A DNA stretch of 64,000 bases, from assembly GCA_003693505.1 (NCBI GenBank), contig QUZD01000009.1:124001-188000 (forward strand), given 5' to 3'. The stretch comes from Pseudonectria foliicola. Taxonomy: Eukaryota; Ascomycota; Sordariomycetes; Hypocreales; Nectriaceae. This document shows positions 11,640 through 22,128 of the stretch, in pieces. A program made the translations under genes and the position numbers. How positions within the stretch are numbered: the stretch's first letter is position 1; each line of letters starts with the position of its first letter. Below the pieces are notes generated by a model. That model ran no database searches, was not told where the DNA came from, and saw only the letters and a program-made list of their open reading frames with translations.

Positions 11640-13694
11640 AATCACTCAATTCCTCGAGAGCAGATGCTCGGCGGACAGGGCAGCTCGAGCTTGGCAATTG
11701 GCAATTGGCTGGCGTCCATCAGAAACGCCTCAGCATCGCTACTGTCTCACGTGTCCACCAGCCTCGCTTCACAGGTGCAGTAGTACTCCGTACCGTAATC
11801 CACAATCTCCATCTACAGCGACGATAACCCGTCTTCATCCTTCAATACATGTACCTTGCCTACCACGTATCTGTCTCTGTCTGCCTTGCAACGGAGGATC
11901 GCCGAGACGAGACCCTCCCCGGAGATAACCAGCCAACAAGGGCCGTCTTAGCAGCCTCCTCCACACACGCCCCTATTCGCGCCTTCGCGCTCTACCAAGT
12001 CCCATCGCACGTATGTACAGGACTAGCCGCCCTCACTTTTGACTGCCTGGCTTGGCTTGCAACCCTCGACCGATGCGGTTACTACCAGAACTAACAGTTT
12101 CTATCCCCCCCTCCCCAGACGGCTGCATCGGCAACCGCTGGGACTCGCAAGGATGCGTCTCGACTTTGCGGCGTCAGCTCAGATATGCTTATCCCGCCCA
12201 CCCGTTGGGATTCAACGACGCCTCCTCCACGCCCCCCCCCTTCTTTTCCAATCCCTCCGTTTTAGCTTCTTCCCTATGACTCGTCCCCAAGGAAAGTATC
12301 GTCGCAGAGTGCATGGTAGAGCCGCCTCTTGTAGGCTTAATCCCGACTTACACTTCTGTAGGGCGCCTGGTTCGTGGCAGATCCCTGCCCCCTTATTTCG
12401 CGGCCTCGTCATTGGCCTTGCCGTAATGTCCATACTTCCCCAATACGGAGCATGGGGCCGTGATCCCAAGCAACACATGGACGCCTTTCTGCTCGGTTCA
12501 TATAGTTCAAGTAGCTCCCCCGTCTGTGCAGCGCCGACGCCGGCTCCGTGGTGTATGCGAACCATTGTGAACTGTAACTTACTCCGTAGACTAGGTACCG
12601 TGTTCCATTGCGATTTGGCCGTCGATGGGCGCCTTGCTTGGCATCCAGCGGCGGATTTGCGCAGTTGCGTATGGACGTGGCCGGGAGTGTAAATGCTGCG
12701 AATCCTTCATGGCACGTTGTTGCAAGGCTTCCGCTTAACGTCCCGCTGTGGGTTGTCTTTTCGACCACAGTGTCCTCATTGATGCTCAGCTCGGGTAGGC
12801 AGGTGCCTGCTCGTGGTAGATAACTCCAGATTGACGTCCATGGTGGTGTTAGGTCTGCGATGCCTCGGTTGAGATGCAGTGCCGAATAAAACCATACGAC
12901 ATACGAGGACCGATGAAACGGTACCATCGAGCAGTACAAGGGTGTTCTGACAGCAAAGCAACTGCCGTCTGACTCGCCTGATAGCTCTTGAAACCAAACG
13001 ATGCTATGATACAGGGTAAGTTTGTACATGGATACGTACTACCGAAAGAGTTGTACAGGTGTTGCCTTGATGTCGCTAGGAGTTCATACGTGATATACAA
13101 TAGATCAGTGCAACAGGAAACACCCCCTGGCATGGCCTCCTCCTTGTTTCCCCGGGCCTTCAGATCTTGCGTCCTCCTTCCCGCGGAAGATCCTGTGCCA
13201 CTTCCGTCGCCGCAAGCATGCCTCCGATTTACATCTTGCCATGCAGTGTGACGCCTTCCCCCGGACAAACTCCAAAAAGGGATCACTCGGCGCGTTGAAG
13301 TTTTACCCAGAACCCTCCTGGAATAAAGAGCGGTGTCCAACGACGTCGAAACGAACGTATGCACACTGCCTGTTTGCAGAACACCAAAGGGAGCCAGCTA
13401 GAGAATGGGCTAAGGTGTAGGGCGCTAGCTCGCCTATATCTCCCGTGCAACGTTGCACGGCAGGGGAAAAAAAAAAGAAGAGATACAGGATCGCTCACTG
13501 AGAGACTGCGTTTGCCTCTGTGGCTGCGAAGAAATGCAGAGGCCGAGTTTGGTAGGTGTTAACGAGGACAGTATGGTAGAGGGATGGCGGGAACATGACC
13601 GGCATTGCGTAGAGGCCTCAAGAAGATAGGAACTGAGGGAGGAGAAGAGGACCAAATAAAAAAGAGCAAGATGAATGTTTCTTGAGATTCTCTT

Positions 13695-15443
13695 TTAGCA
13701 ATCGCATCTCTCGTAGTGGCGAGGAAAGGCCACGACATCGCGGACGTTGGGAACGCCTGTCAGGTAGCTAAGAAGTCGGTCGAACCCTAGACCGAAACCG
13801 CCGTGAGGCGGGCTTCCCCATCGACGAAGATCAAGGTACCAGGCCATATCGCTCCCCTTGTTGGACCGCTTGCTAGGGACGTCGAGCCCATGGAGGCGCA
13901 TGTTGTCCTCCAGCTCGCAGAGTCGGTGCTCACGCATCGAACCACCAGCCAGCTCGCCTAGGTTGGGGACAAGCAGGTCGAAGCAGTCAACCGTCGCCCC
14001 GCGCGCCAGGGGCGTTGCTGACTGACGCATATAGAAGGCCTTGATCTCTCGCGGGTACTGTGTGATGAAGACGGGTACGAAGGCGTCCGCAGCCTCGTCG
14101 AAGCCAATCTTTTCAGCAAGGTACTTCTCATGCTCCGACTGCAGGCCGGCGCCCCAGACAGGCTTGTGCTCAAACTGGTCGGCAACGGGCTGAAGAATGT
14201 CAATGGCCTCGCTGTAGGTGACCCGCGGCCATCGCTTAGGAACTAGCATGCCTCTCCAACGCCGATCCAGCTGCTTCTGGTCAACCAGATCTGCGTAAGC
14301 GAGGCGCTCGGTAGGATCCTTGGAATCCAACCGGTTCCTCTCAAGCTCCGTCGCGGCATTGAGCTCCTTGAGGCCTTCCGCTAGGGAGGTCAACATCCTC
14401 TGCACCAGATCCATGACCTCATCCATATCGTCGACAAAGCTCATCTCAGCCTCCAACATGTAAAACTCACTCAGGTGTCTCGACGTATCGCTCTGCTCTG
14501 CCCGAAACGTTGGGGATAGCGTCCAGACGTTTCCCACGGCCTGGGCCATGGCCTCGAGGTGAAGCTGAGACGAGACAGTGAGATACTTTGGGTCGCGAAA
14601 GAACTCGCCAGGGCTACTGGCCTTGACGGCGAAAGCCTCGCCGGCGCCTTCACAGTCAGAAGAAGTGATGATGGGAGGGTGAGTCTGCTGGAACCTTTCC
14701 TGGAAGAAGAACTGCGTGAGGAGGGCGGTGGCGTCAGACCGGAAACGGAGCATGGTGGAGTTGAGAGGTGTCCGCGGGCGAAGATGGGTGATGGTGCGGA
14801 GGCTCTCAGGGGTTTGATATTTGTTCTGAATGGGATACGTCTGGATAACTTGTTAGTAGAGTCGTGTCGGGTTGAGAAGACTACCTGTATCTCACCTGGG
14901 GATCAGAAGGGCCGAGGATTTCCACCTCGGTGACCTGTAGCTCAGAAGTGGCAGTGGCATTAGGGGTGCCGGAGGATGTCGAAGACACGGCATCGTCTAC
15001 AACCTGCTGCTCAGGGGCCACAGATTCTTCCCGAGAGCTGAGCTCGGCCGATTGAGGTTTCTTGCTATCCTCATCATACCAGGTTCCCTTGAGGCGAACA
15101 GCAGCACCGGGGCGCATGCTTGATAGAGAATTAGTAGGAAGCGATGGACGTGGAAGAGAAGCACCTACTCTGCTGCGAGCTTCTTATCCACGACAACCTG
15201 GACGGGCCGCATGGAGGAGCCATCGGTAATATCGATGAAGCGCACGCCCGAGCTCTTGCGGACCGACCTCACCCATCCACACACCTCGACATTGTCGACC
15301 TTGGAACCGGGACTCCACGCCTTCAGGTCGGCCACTGTCCTGACGGTATACTGAGTCTCCTCGGGTACACGGACCGAGTAGAACCTATGGGTTTGGAGTA
15401 GTCTTGGAAGGGAGGACAGGCGCCGAGCGTGGCGCATCATCAT
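13695..15443 (-). CDS. slm5: Asparaginyl-tRNA synthetase, mitochondrial type
   Basis: Class II aminoacyl-tRNA synthetase that charges tRNA(Asn). Exons are 15443-15169, 15118-14896 and 14840-13695, giving 547 residues. The introns are 50 and 55 nt with GTAGGT and GTGAGA donors and CTACTAA(C/T) branch sites. The start is the MMMRHARR triplet at 15443; the frame is open upstream but only from a TTG. The N-terminus is basic and Ser/Leu-rich without acids, so a mitochondrial presequence is likely. An OB-fold anticodon-binding region (VEVCGWVRSVR, FIDITDGSS) follows, carrying a Ser/Glu-rich insertion near residues 115-145. The catalytic core has motif 2 (FRAEQSDTSRHLSEFYMLEAE), the IKAFYMR block and motif 3 (GFGLGFDRLLSYLTG). 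IKAFYM and GELAGGS point to Asn rather than Asp specificity. The symbol follows the yeast mitochondrial enzyme and is inferred. Confidence 0.92.
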
Positions 15444-17810
15444 GGTGGCTATGAGGGCCGCGTAGTTGGACTCATCCAAGGTTTGATATCGATATGCAAG
15501 GATGCACTTTTGCTATCGCATCATTGAATACCTACCTAGACACAACCACACAGACCATACCCTGTTGGTGGTGGCAGATTGAGTTTGCAAGTCGAAACAG
15601 TTTAGGACCTAATGGAGAAGGTAGGTCGATAGTTGGTAGATGGAGGATGCAGTAGTCGCGCGAGAACAGCAAGGGGCGACAAAGCGGCTCTTCGGCTGCT
15701 GTTGTTCTTGCGCTATGAGGCTCAAGGGGTGGAGAGGCTAGCCTAAGTTTTGGTGTTGTGGGGGAAAAGAGTTGTGCCGAGCAGCGGGCTGGCTGCTGGC
15801 TGGTAATAGCGCAATGCATAATGGAGAGTGACATGCGGCGCCTTGCAATTTGCTCAGGTTGCTAGGTATATGCTTCACACAAGGTAGGTCGATACCTGTA
15901 GGTGCAGTATAGTAGCAGAGGCCTGCAGGATTGCTAAGGGGGCTCACTCTTTCAGAGGGTTTCAGAACATCAACAACACACAGACAGGCAACTCAACCTC
16001 GTTCATCTCAAGCCGTTCTGGAGTTCCGGCTCTCTGACACCCCGCGAGGAGCAGCCCGACTTTCATCAGCCGCAGCTGCTCTTGACTGCTCATATCCGAC
16101 CTCGCGGCATAGATTTGTGCTGGGCATCGGAATGTATCGCCTTAGCACAATGGGCAGCTTCTCCAATCTCGACTAGCTACCGAAGTACGGATACTAGCTG
16201 CTAGCTACCTTAGCTGCGAAAAAGCAATGCCATGTGAGAGAGGGCAAAAGAAACGAAACGGGACGCGAGAAGCTTTGCGGATTGCCCGTAATAGGACCCA
16301 AAACCCACACCGCAACAGGGCCGTCGTTCCCACTGTCTCGCAGCATGCGTCGTGACTGGGTCTGTGTTTCAACCGGCGATTGCGCATGCACGTCCCGCAC
16401 GGCCCCCATCGTCCTGTCTGAGTTGGAGGAGCAAGAGTGGTTCTGGAGGGGGAGAAAAAGGAACCACGCACGAAGGAAATGAAGAAGAGGAAAGGACACA
16501 AGACAAGACATCAATGCTAGCAGCGACGCCAAGAACCCCGGCGAGGTGAGGAGAAAAGAAAGGTCAGGCCAGGCCAGGCCAGGCCAGGCCAGCAAAGCGT
16601 GCAATCGGATGCCCTAGAGGGTCCCAGGAGATCCCGGGCGATCCCAGGGGACCAAGAGATCGCGGACTATCCAGTACAACATGGCAATACTGGGCACGAT
16701 GCCATGCCCTATGGGCGAGCTAGTCCATCCGAAAGGACATCCCGAAGACTCTCGCTCAGGCGCGATCTTGGGCGTGGGTCACCGGCTGTTGATCAGACTT
16801 TCCAGTTGTATATCGAGGTCGAAGCCATCTACGTATCTCCTTGGGCCTAGCAGCGCCTGTCATCTCGCGTGCATGCCCAACGGACCCGGCAGTCAAATAA
16901 CTTACCTTGGCGGTCGATGAGGCAGTGCGCGAATCTGAGGCCTGTCCTGCCGGGTCGTCTAGGCCAGACAAATATGGCCGTGTCACGCCTCATTCTTGCC
17001 TCGCAACCAATTCCTGTCTTGAGGCCTGCCGACGAATATCGCCCCCAGGTCGGCCCCCAGCTCCAGTCCCAGTCCCAGTCCCAGTCTACGGCCCTGGTCG
17101 TCGATGAGCCTAAGATTGGTGCCGCCGCCTCCGCTGCTGTTGTCCTTGTGTGTCGTGAGATCTTGCAGCCAGCAGCTTGATGGCTACCGACAGCTAGCGG
17201 TAGCCCACCCTGGTCCCGTCAACTTGGATGCCGGGGCACCGCGTGTTGCTGCTTGTCTTGGCCGTGCTTTTTCCCTTCTCTCGATCGCCTCTTCCGTTCA
17301 TTGCATTGCTTGGCTGGACGCTGGGCCCCTCCTGGACTAGGACCTCAGATCTTAGTCGTGTTGGGTTGCACAGACGTTCGACATAGCCAGCCCAAAGAAA
17401 CTTGGTCGTCTGTTCTTCTGGATGTCGTGTTGCTTTTGTAGAGTCACGGCCAAAGGTACATATAAGGTCCTTGCCGGCGTGGGCATGGAGTCAGTAACCC
17501 ACCTCGTCTTCTGTTCTCATATTCATTTACCTTCCTTACCGATCTACTTTCTTATGCTTGGTACCCCTTGGCTCTTAAGAAGCCATCCCCCCTTGGCCTT
17601 CCCTTGGCTTGCTGTGTGTATACTTGAGCTAAGATACCATCCTGCATTTCTTCTCTTCATCCCCCCAACTCATTCTCTGCGTGCTTCTATATACTTGCCT
17701 ACCTACCTACCTACGCACCTATATACAACAGGGAGAGCCATCATCTCTTCAACTCTAGCAATTGCCTGCTTCACTATCACCCTGTTTCCACTGCTCTGAT
17801 CACCGTCGAC
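15444..17810. other. Intergenic spacer between two divergent genes, no gene seen
   Basis: It holds the promoters of the tRNA synthetase (minus) and the PARG-like gene (plus). Simple repeats include five AGGCC units at 16566-16590 and CAGTCC units near 17060-17090. The last ~350 nt are C/T-rich and look like a 5' leader, with TATAAGG at 17461 and TATATA near 17722 as possible TATA elements. No convincing ORF or RNA gene was found. Confidence 0.7.
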
Positions 17811-18833
17811 ATGGCGCCCTCCCGATCTGGCAGGGTACGACCCTCGGAGGTTGCAGCTGATACCAAGAGAAACTTCATCCCGCTGGTCAAGAAGAGCTAT
17901 GGCGACATGTTCCCCCCATACTCTTACCTCTACCGACAACCTCTTACTCAACTGACGATCCAGCGCCGAGGGATTTCCACACGCCCCCCGGCCTTCCGCA
18001 TCGACATTGGCGACCCGGTGATGAAGGCCCTTGCATATGCCGCCATGGATACGCAGGCTAGCGAGGCCGTGGGTGGGCCCCGGGTCCGCGTGCCCTTTGT
18101 CTGCGCTGCCAACGAGCGCCGGCCCGGTGGAGACTGGGAAACTGGGTGTGTGGGCTATGAGGAGAAGCTATGCCGGCGCAGCAACCTCTCGGCAACGCTG
18201 AATACGCCATGGCCCAACTCGCCCGAGTCGAACAACTACCCGATCCCATCCCAGGGTGGCATCCTCTCCGACGCTGTTGTCGTATGCCGCGGACCACACG
18301 ACCGCTATGACCGGCTGGAAAGCTGGTTTGACCTGCCCGTGGTGTCGGTGCCGCCCACACGGTGGCCGAAGCTAAAGGACAACGGACACAAGTACTCCTT
18401 CGCTGAAGAGCGTGAGATGACGCGTGACAAGTTACGTGGCGCCCTCCGAATCTGTCTATACAACGGCTACGACCGTGTAGTCATTGGTGATTTTGGTCTT
18501 GGCAATGGATACCGAAACCCGCCGCAGGAGATGGCAGAGCTGTGGCGTGACGTCTTTCTGTTCGATCCAGACCTGCGTGGCCAGTTTGCCTACGTCGTCT
18601 TCGTCTTTGAGGACCCGCACCAGAGCACCGCGCGTAACATTCTTGACGAGATTGCCAAGAAGGATAAGGGAAAGTCTCGCGGAAGCTCGTCGAGCTCATC
18701 TTCGTCATCCCGGAGCCATTCATCGGTGCCTACCGACCGCCAGATCTTTGAGCACGTCTTCAGCCCGGCCGAGGTAGACCGAACTCTGAGGCAACCGGAT
18801 CCGCGGTACGGGCTGGGCATGATTACGACATGA
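17811..18833 (+). CDS. Microbial-type PARG / TIGR02452-like protein (macrodomain fold), 340 residues
   Basis: Single-exon gene; the ATG has a good context (GTCGACATGG). The N-terminal SEVAADTKRNFIPLVKKSY and the central RRPGGDWETG..GYEEKLCRRSNL block (residues 103-126) match the bacterial-type poly(ADP-ribose) glycohydrolase/TIGR02452 family. That family folds as a macrodomain and removes ADP-ribose chains through a GGG loop and a QEE motif. Here the loop reads GGD (106-108) and the glutamates sit in YEE (E117, E118), so both acidic residues remain while the third glycine and the glutamine are changed. Further conserved segments are VVSVPPTRWP, RICLYNGYDRVVIGDFGLGNGYRNPP and FAYVVFVFED. A serine run near residues 285-300 is low complexity. 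Family membership is fairly secure. Catalytic activity is inferred and may be altered. Confidence 0.8.
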   Translation: MAPSRSGRVRPSEVAADTKRNFIPLVKKSYGDMFPPYSYLYRQPLTQLTIQRRGISTRPPAFRIDIGDPVMKALAYAAMDTQASEAVGGPRVRVPFVCAANERRPGGDWETGCVGYEEKLCRRSNLSATLNTPWPNSPESNNYPIPSQGGILSDAVVVCRGPHDRYDRLESWFDLPVVSVPPTRWPKLKDNGHKYSFAEEREMTRDKLRGALRICLYNGYDRVVIGDFGLGNGYRNPPQEMAELWRDVFLFDPDLRGQFAYVVFVFEDPHQSTARNILDEIAKKDKGKSRGSSSSSSSSSRSHSSVPTDRQIFEHVFSPAEVDRTLRQPDPRYGLGMITT

Positions 18834-21800
18834 AGGGACCTCGTGCCACCAAAAGGAGATTGCGGTGGGATTCAAGGGCTGCAGGGGAAAGTGAACCAGC
18901 GGCGGCTAGGAGACGGGCAGGAAGACGAAGGGGGAGCGCAGCACGACACACGACACACGACACCACGCAACTCAACCACCCACCACCCCAAAGTTTACCG
19001 GCAGACAGGACGGTGCGCGGGTGTAACTTACAGGCCATGTTTGGTTCGACGGACTGTCCTCGTTGCTGGCTGCAGTTGGCCGCTTTGGGAAGCCGACGAG
19101 GGCCTTTACAACAGCACAAGTCGCACACGCACGCGCGGCATCATTTGGATTTGACTTGTTTGTTGAGCTATGCGTTTCGTGTGCGGGAAAAGGACGGAAG
19201 GGAGGAAAAGGATTGGTTGCTTGGCCTTTTCCCACTCACTGAAGCTGGGTTGGCCCTGTTCGGCCGTGCCCGTTGAAACTGGCATTGGGGCGTCTGCGGG
19301 CTCGCATTGCTTTTTCGTCTGGTTTTCTGTTGCCCATGGATGTGGCGATGTGATCTTGGACGTTGGACGGGTCTGCTTGGTACATAAATGGAAAGGAGTG
19401 GTGCATTGGAGTAGGCTATTATTGGGTCTTTGTTCTTTGTTTCTCTTCAACCCGACGATATGTAATCACAGGTCTAGGCATGATCCCAGCCATTGCTGGC
19501 ATTTTCCCCATGACTCGTCTCTTTGTCCTCAAAAAGTAGGGGCCACCTTTGGAGCCAACTTGAAACCGTGATTTCCCTTGGCTACGAAACAAACCACTCA
19601 GCCTTGCCCCAACTCTCTGCCCCTGTTCCCTGTCTCGCAATTTCTATCTCCCAGTCTTTCAGTCTTTCAGTCTCTCAGCTTCCATCTAGTCTCCGTCTCT
19701 CTGTCTCATCCCTACCCGCCCTCGCAGGCGAAGCTAATGAATGATGTGCAGAAACAACCGTCTGTCGTGCAGGTCGTGGCGTATGGGCGGGTCCTCGGCA
19801 AGCTTGGGCGAGTCGGCGGCATCAAGTGCAATGGCATCAAGACTGACAAGTGAGAGTTACAGCACAACGTTTCGTTTCGTTTCGTTTCGTTTCGTTTCGT
19901 TTCGGAGAGGCATAGGCAGAGGCCAATGGACGGGATGCGGTAAGAGATGATGAATCGTAGTGTTGGGGTCTCCCCGGCCTCTGTTAGCATTGGCCGAGGT
20001 GGAGGTGCTCGAGGCCATTCACTCATCGCCAACCAACTCACACATACCTACAGTACATGCCATGTACATATGTGACGCATCTACACCGGTAGATGGGGGC
20101 AACTTGAGCTATCATGTGCCATTCCATTATACGGCACGGCCACGGTCTTGACAATGGCTTAGCCCCCCCAACCCAGCTGAGGCCAGACGGCCAGACGGCA
20201 CCTGTCCGTATCTGCAGCCATACATACGCAGCCCTTCCCTTCTCCTGTCAGTACAGGGACGAAAAAGAAACGGGGACCCTGCTGGGCAGAAACGAGGCCT
20301 GGGCAGAGGAAACAAAAAACAACCAAGACAGAATGCTCGCCAAGTCCAGTCGAACGCCCATGGCGCATGCAGATGCAAGCATGACGTGCACCACCTCTGT
20401 AGAACCCCAAGCCACCGCCAGAGAGGGAAAAGGGAAGGAGGCGTGCTTGACCGCTCTTGCTGGGAGACGGTGATGCTGAAGCTGTCGCTGGTGATGGGCC
20501 ATTGGTGGGTTGTCATGGTGTTGTTTCGTTTCAACTCCGAGGAACGGCGGAGGGGAATGCAGCATGCGTTGACTCTCGACAATCGTAGATTGGCACATTG
20601 TAAGTTGTATCTTGCAGTCCAGCCCAGGGAGATCGTCTACATCGCCCACATGGACCATTGCGATGTCGTACGCATCCAAGACCGTGCCAGGTCATACATG
20701 GACCGGTACAACAACGAGCCGCCCCGATCACCGCCCATCGCTCATCTCGCCTCGTCCCCCTTCCCTTCCCAATGCAAGATAACGCATTCCCCCGGTAACA
20801 CATGATCGGGGGCCCTTCCCAGGATTGCGACCTCCAGCTCCCAACTCCGTCCGGCCTTTGGGGCCTAGCGTGTAACTCTTGGAGTACGATCACGGAGGCT
20901 CTTGTTCCCTCCTCCACCCCATCGGAGCGCGTAGACGACAAGGAAGCAGGGAGCAAGGAGCAGGGAGCAGGTAGTAGAGCGTATGAAGGCATACCAGGAC
21001 CCAGCGGAACAAGGCTGAAGATGCAGTTTGTGCAGGATGAAATGCTTGCCGCTGCCGAGAGACGGGAACTGCCGAAACAAGACGACGCGAGAAGCAGCGA
21101 ATCTCTGTAGTTGACGATACTGGGTTCAATCCTTTCCAAGGTTCCCATATCGCAAACCAGACCGCCTCGGCCGTTTCATACAATGTTCGCCTCCATCCAG
21201 AATGCTCCCTCCCGTCCGTACCATGTACACACAATCTCGTCGATCGCCCGTCTCACAAATCTCGATTGCACGACGCCGCACAACATGAGGGCCGGCCGCC
21301 TTCCTCGCGCCAATCCACCATCCAGCACTGTCAGCCAAGCCAGCCGTGCTGCCAGCGTCCTCTTTCCTCCCTTCATCTCCTTTGCCACTTGGCGCTTTCT
21401 CCTCCGAAATCCCGGGAAGCAGGTCGAGCAAGATGTGACCAGTCGCCCGCATCCCGGGTGCTCAAAACACCTCTGTCTCAGGGTCCGCCATTGAGGCGAC
21501 CTGCAGCACTAACGGACCCATCCTAGAATCATGTATCAGAGCATGCCTCGGCAGGAAAAAGAAGGAAATGCGGATACAGAACAGAGGTTTAATGTTTCCA
21601 CTTGCAAGGGGGGAGGGGGCCGAGGCGTTAGCACGAGCACACAATGTGGCCACCCGCTACATCGGTGAGCAGATTGCCACGATAGATTGATCCTGTATCA
21701 AGGCCAGCCAATGAGGCAAAGTAAACAGCAGTCAGTGATGGTCCATGGGCGCTGTGCAAAAGAATCGAAGCTTCTATATCAGTGCCTAACCCTTGCAATG

Positions 21801-22128
21801 TCACTTTGTTCCGTGTCCATGTTCAAGCAGAAGAAAATACGCGAACCAGCATCGAGCGAAATGACGGATGGGATGAGCCCATCAAGAAAGCAATGCACGT
21901 GCATATAAATGATTGGGACTCGTCTTGATGATCCGCTGGCGGGTTTCGTACTACTGCTACCGTAAATGCGTCTCCTATTCTCTCGTCTTTGCTCCCAGGG
22001 ACTCCCATGCCGTCTTCTTCGTCTCACTGTTCCAGCCGGCTGCGGGCGGCATCTCGCACCTCCAGGAGATCGTTCACCGTCTGAAGTCGCTTTTTTGTTA
22101 CACGACAGCTCTTGTCTCCCCAATCTCT
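18834..22128. other. 3.3-kb spacer between convergent genes, no gene seen
   Basis: It contains the 3' flanks of the PARG-like gene and Sec24. Many short frames exist on both strands but none shows a domain or consistent coding pattern. A pentanucleotide array (CGTTT) lies at 19868-19904. The rest is unremarkable mixed sequence with C/T-rich parts around 19600-19730. Confidence 0.65.
19868..19904. repeat. CGTTT pentanucleotide microsatellite, seven units
   Basis: Seven uninterrupted CGTTT units followed by CG. They lie in the spacer downstream of the PARG-like gene and are not part of a credible ORF. Confidence 0.95.

Larger units (their letters stand above)
1049..13694. other. 12.6-kb gene-poor region upstream of pac2
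   Basis: No ORF here has a recognisable domain, a believable set of splice sites, or the codon pattern of the neighbouring genes; most longer frames start at TTG/CTG/GTG and are simple-sequence translations. The region is full of short tandem repeats and GTAC-rich palindromes, C/T-rich tracts, and C/A-rich stretches (for example 5283-5342). The part nearest pac2 (about 1050-2400) probably holds its promoter and 5' leader. On the minus strand a GTAAGT at 2204-2199 could be the donor of a leader intron. The right end (13280-13694) is the 3' flank of the asparaginyl-tRNA synthetase gene. Lineage-specific genes or long non-coding RNAs cannot be excluded. Confidence 0.7.

Noticed and set aside
12039..12692. 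A 217-codon plus-strand frame
   Set aside because: Mixed composition without a domain, and other frames of similar quality overlap it on the opposite strand.
15444..15479. Upstream extension of the asparaginyl-tRNA synthetase starting at 15479
   Set aside because: The codon at 15479-15477 is TTG, and the acidic extension would spoil the mitochondrial presequence; the ATG at 15443 fits better.
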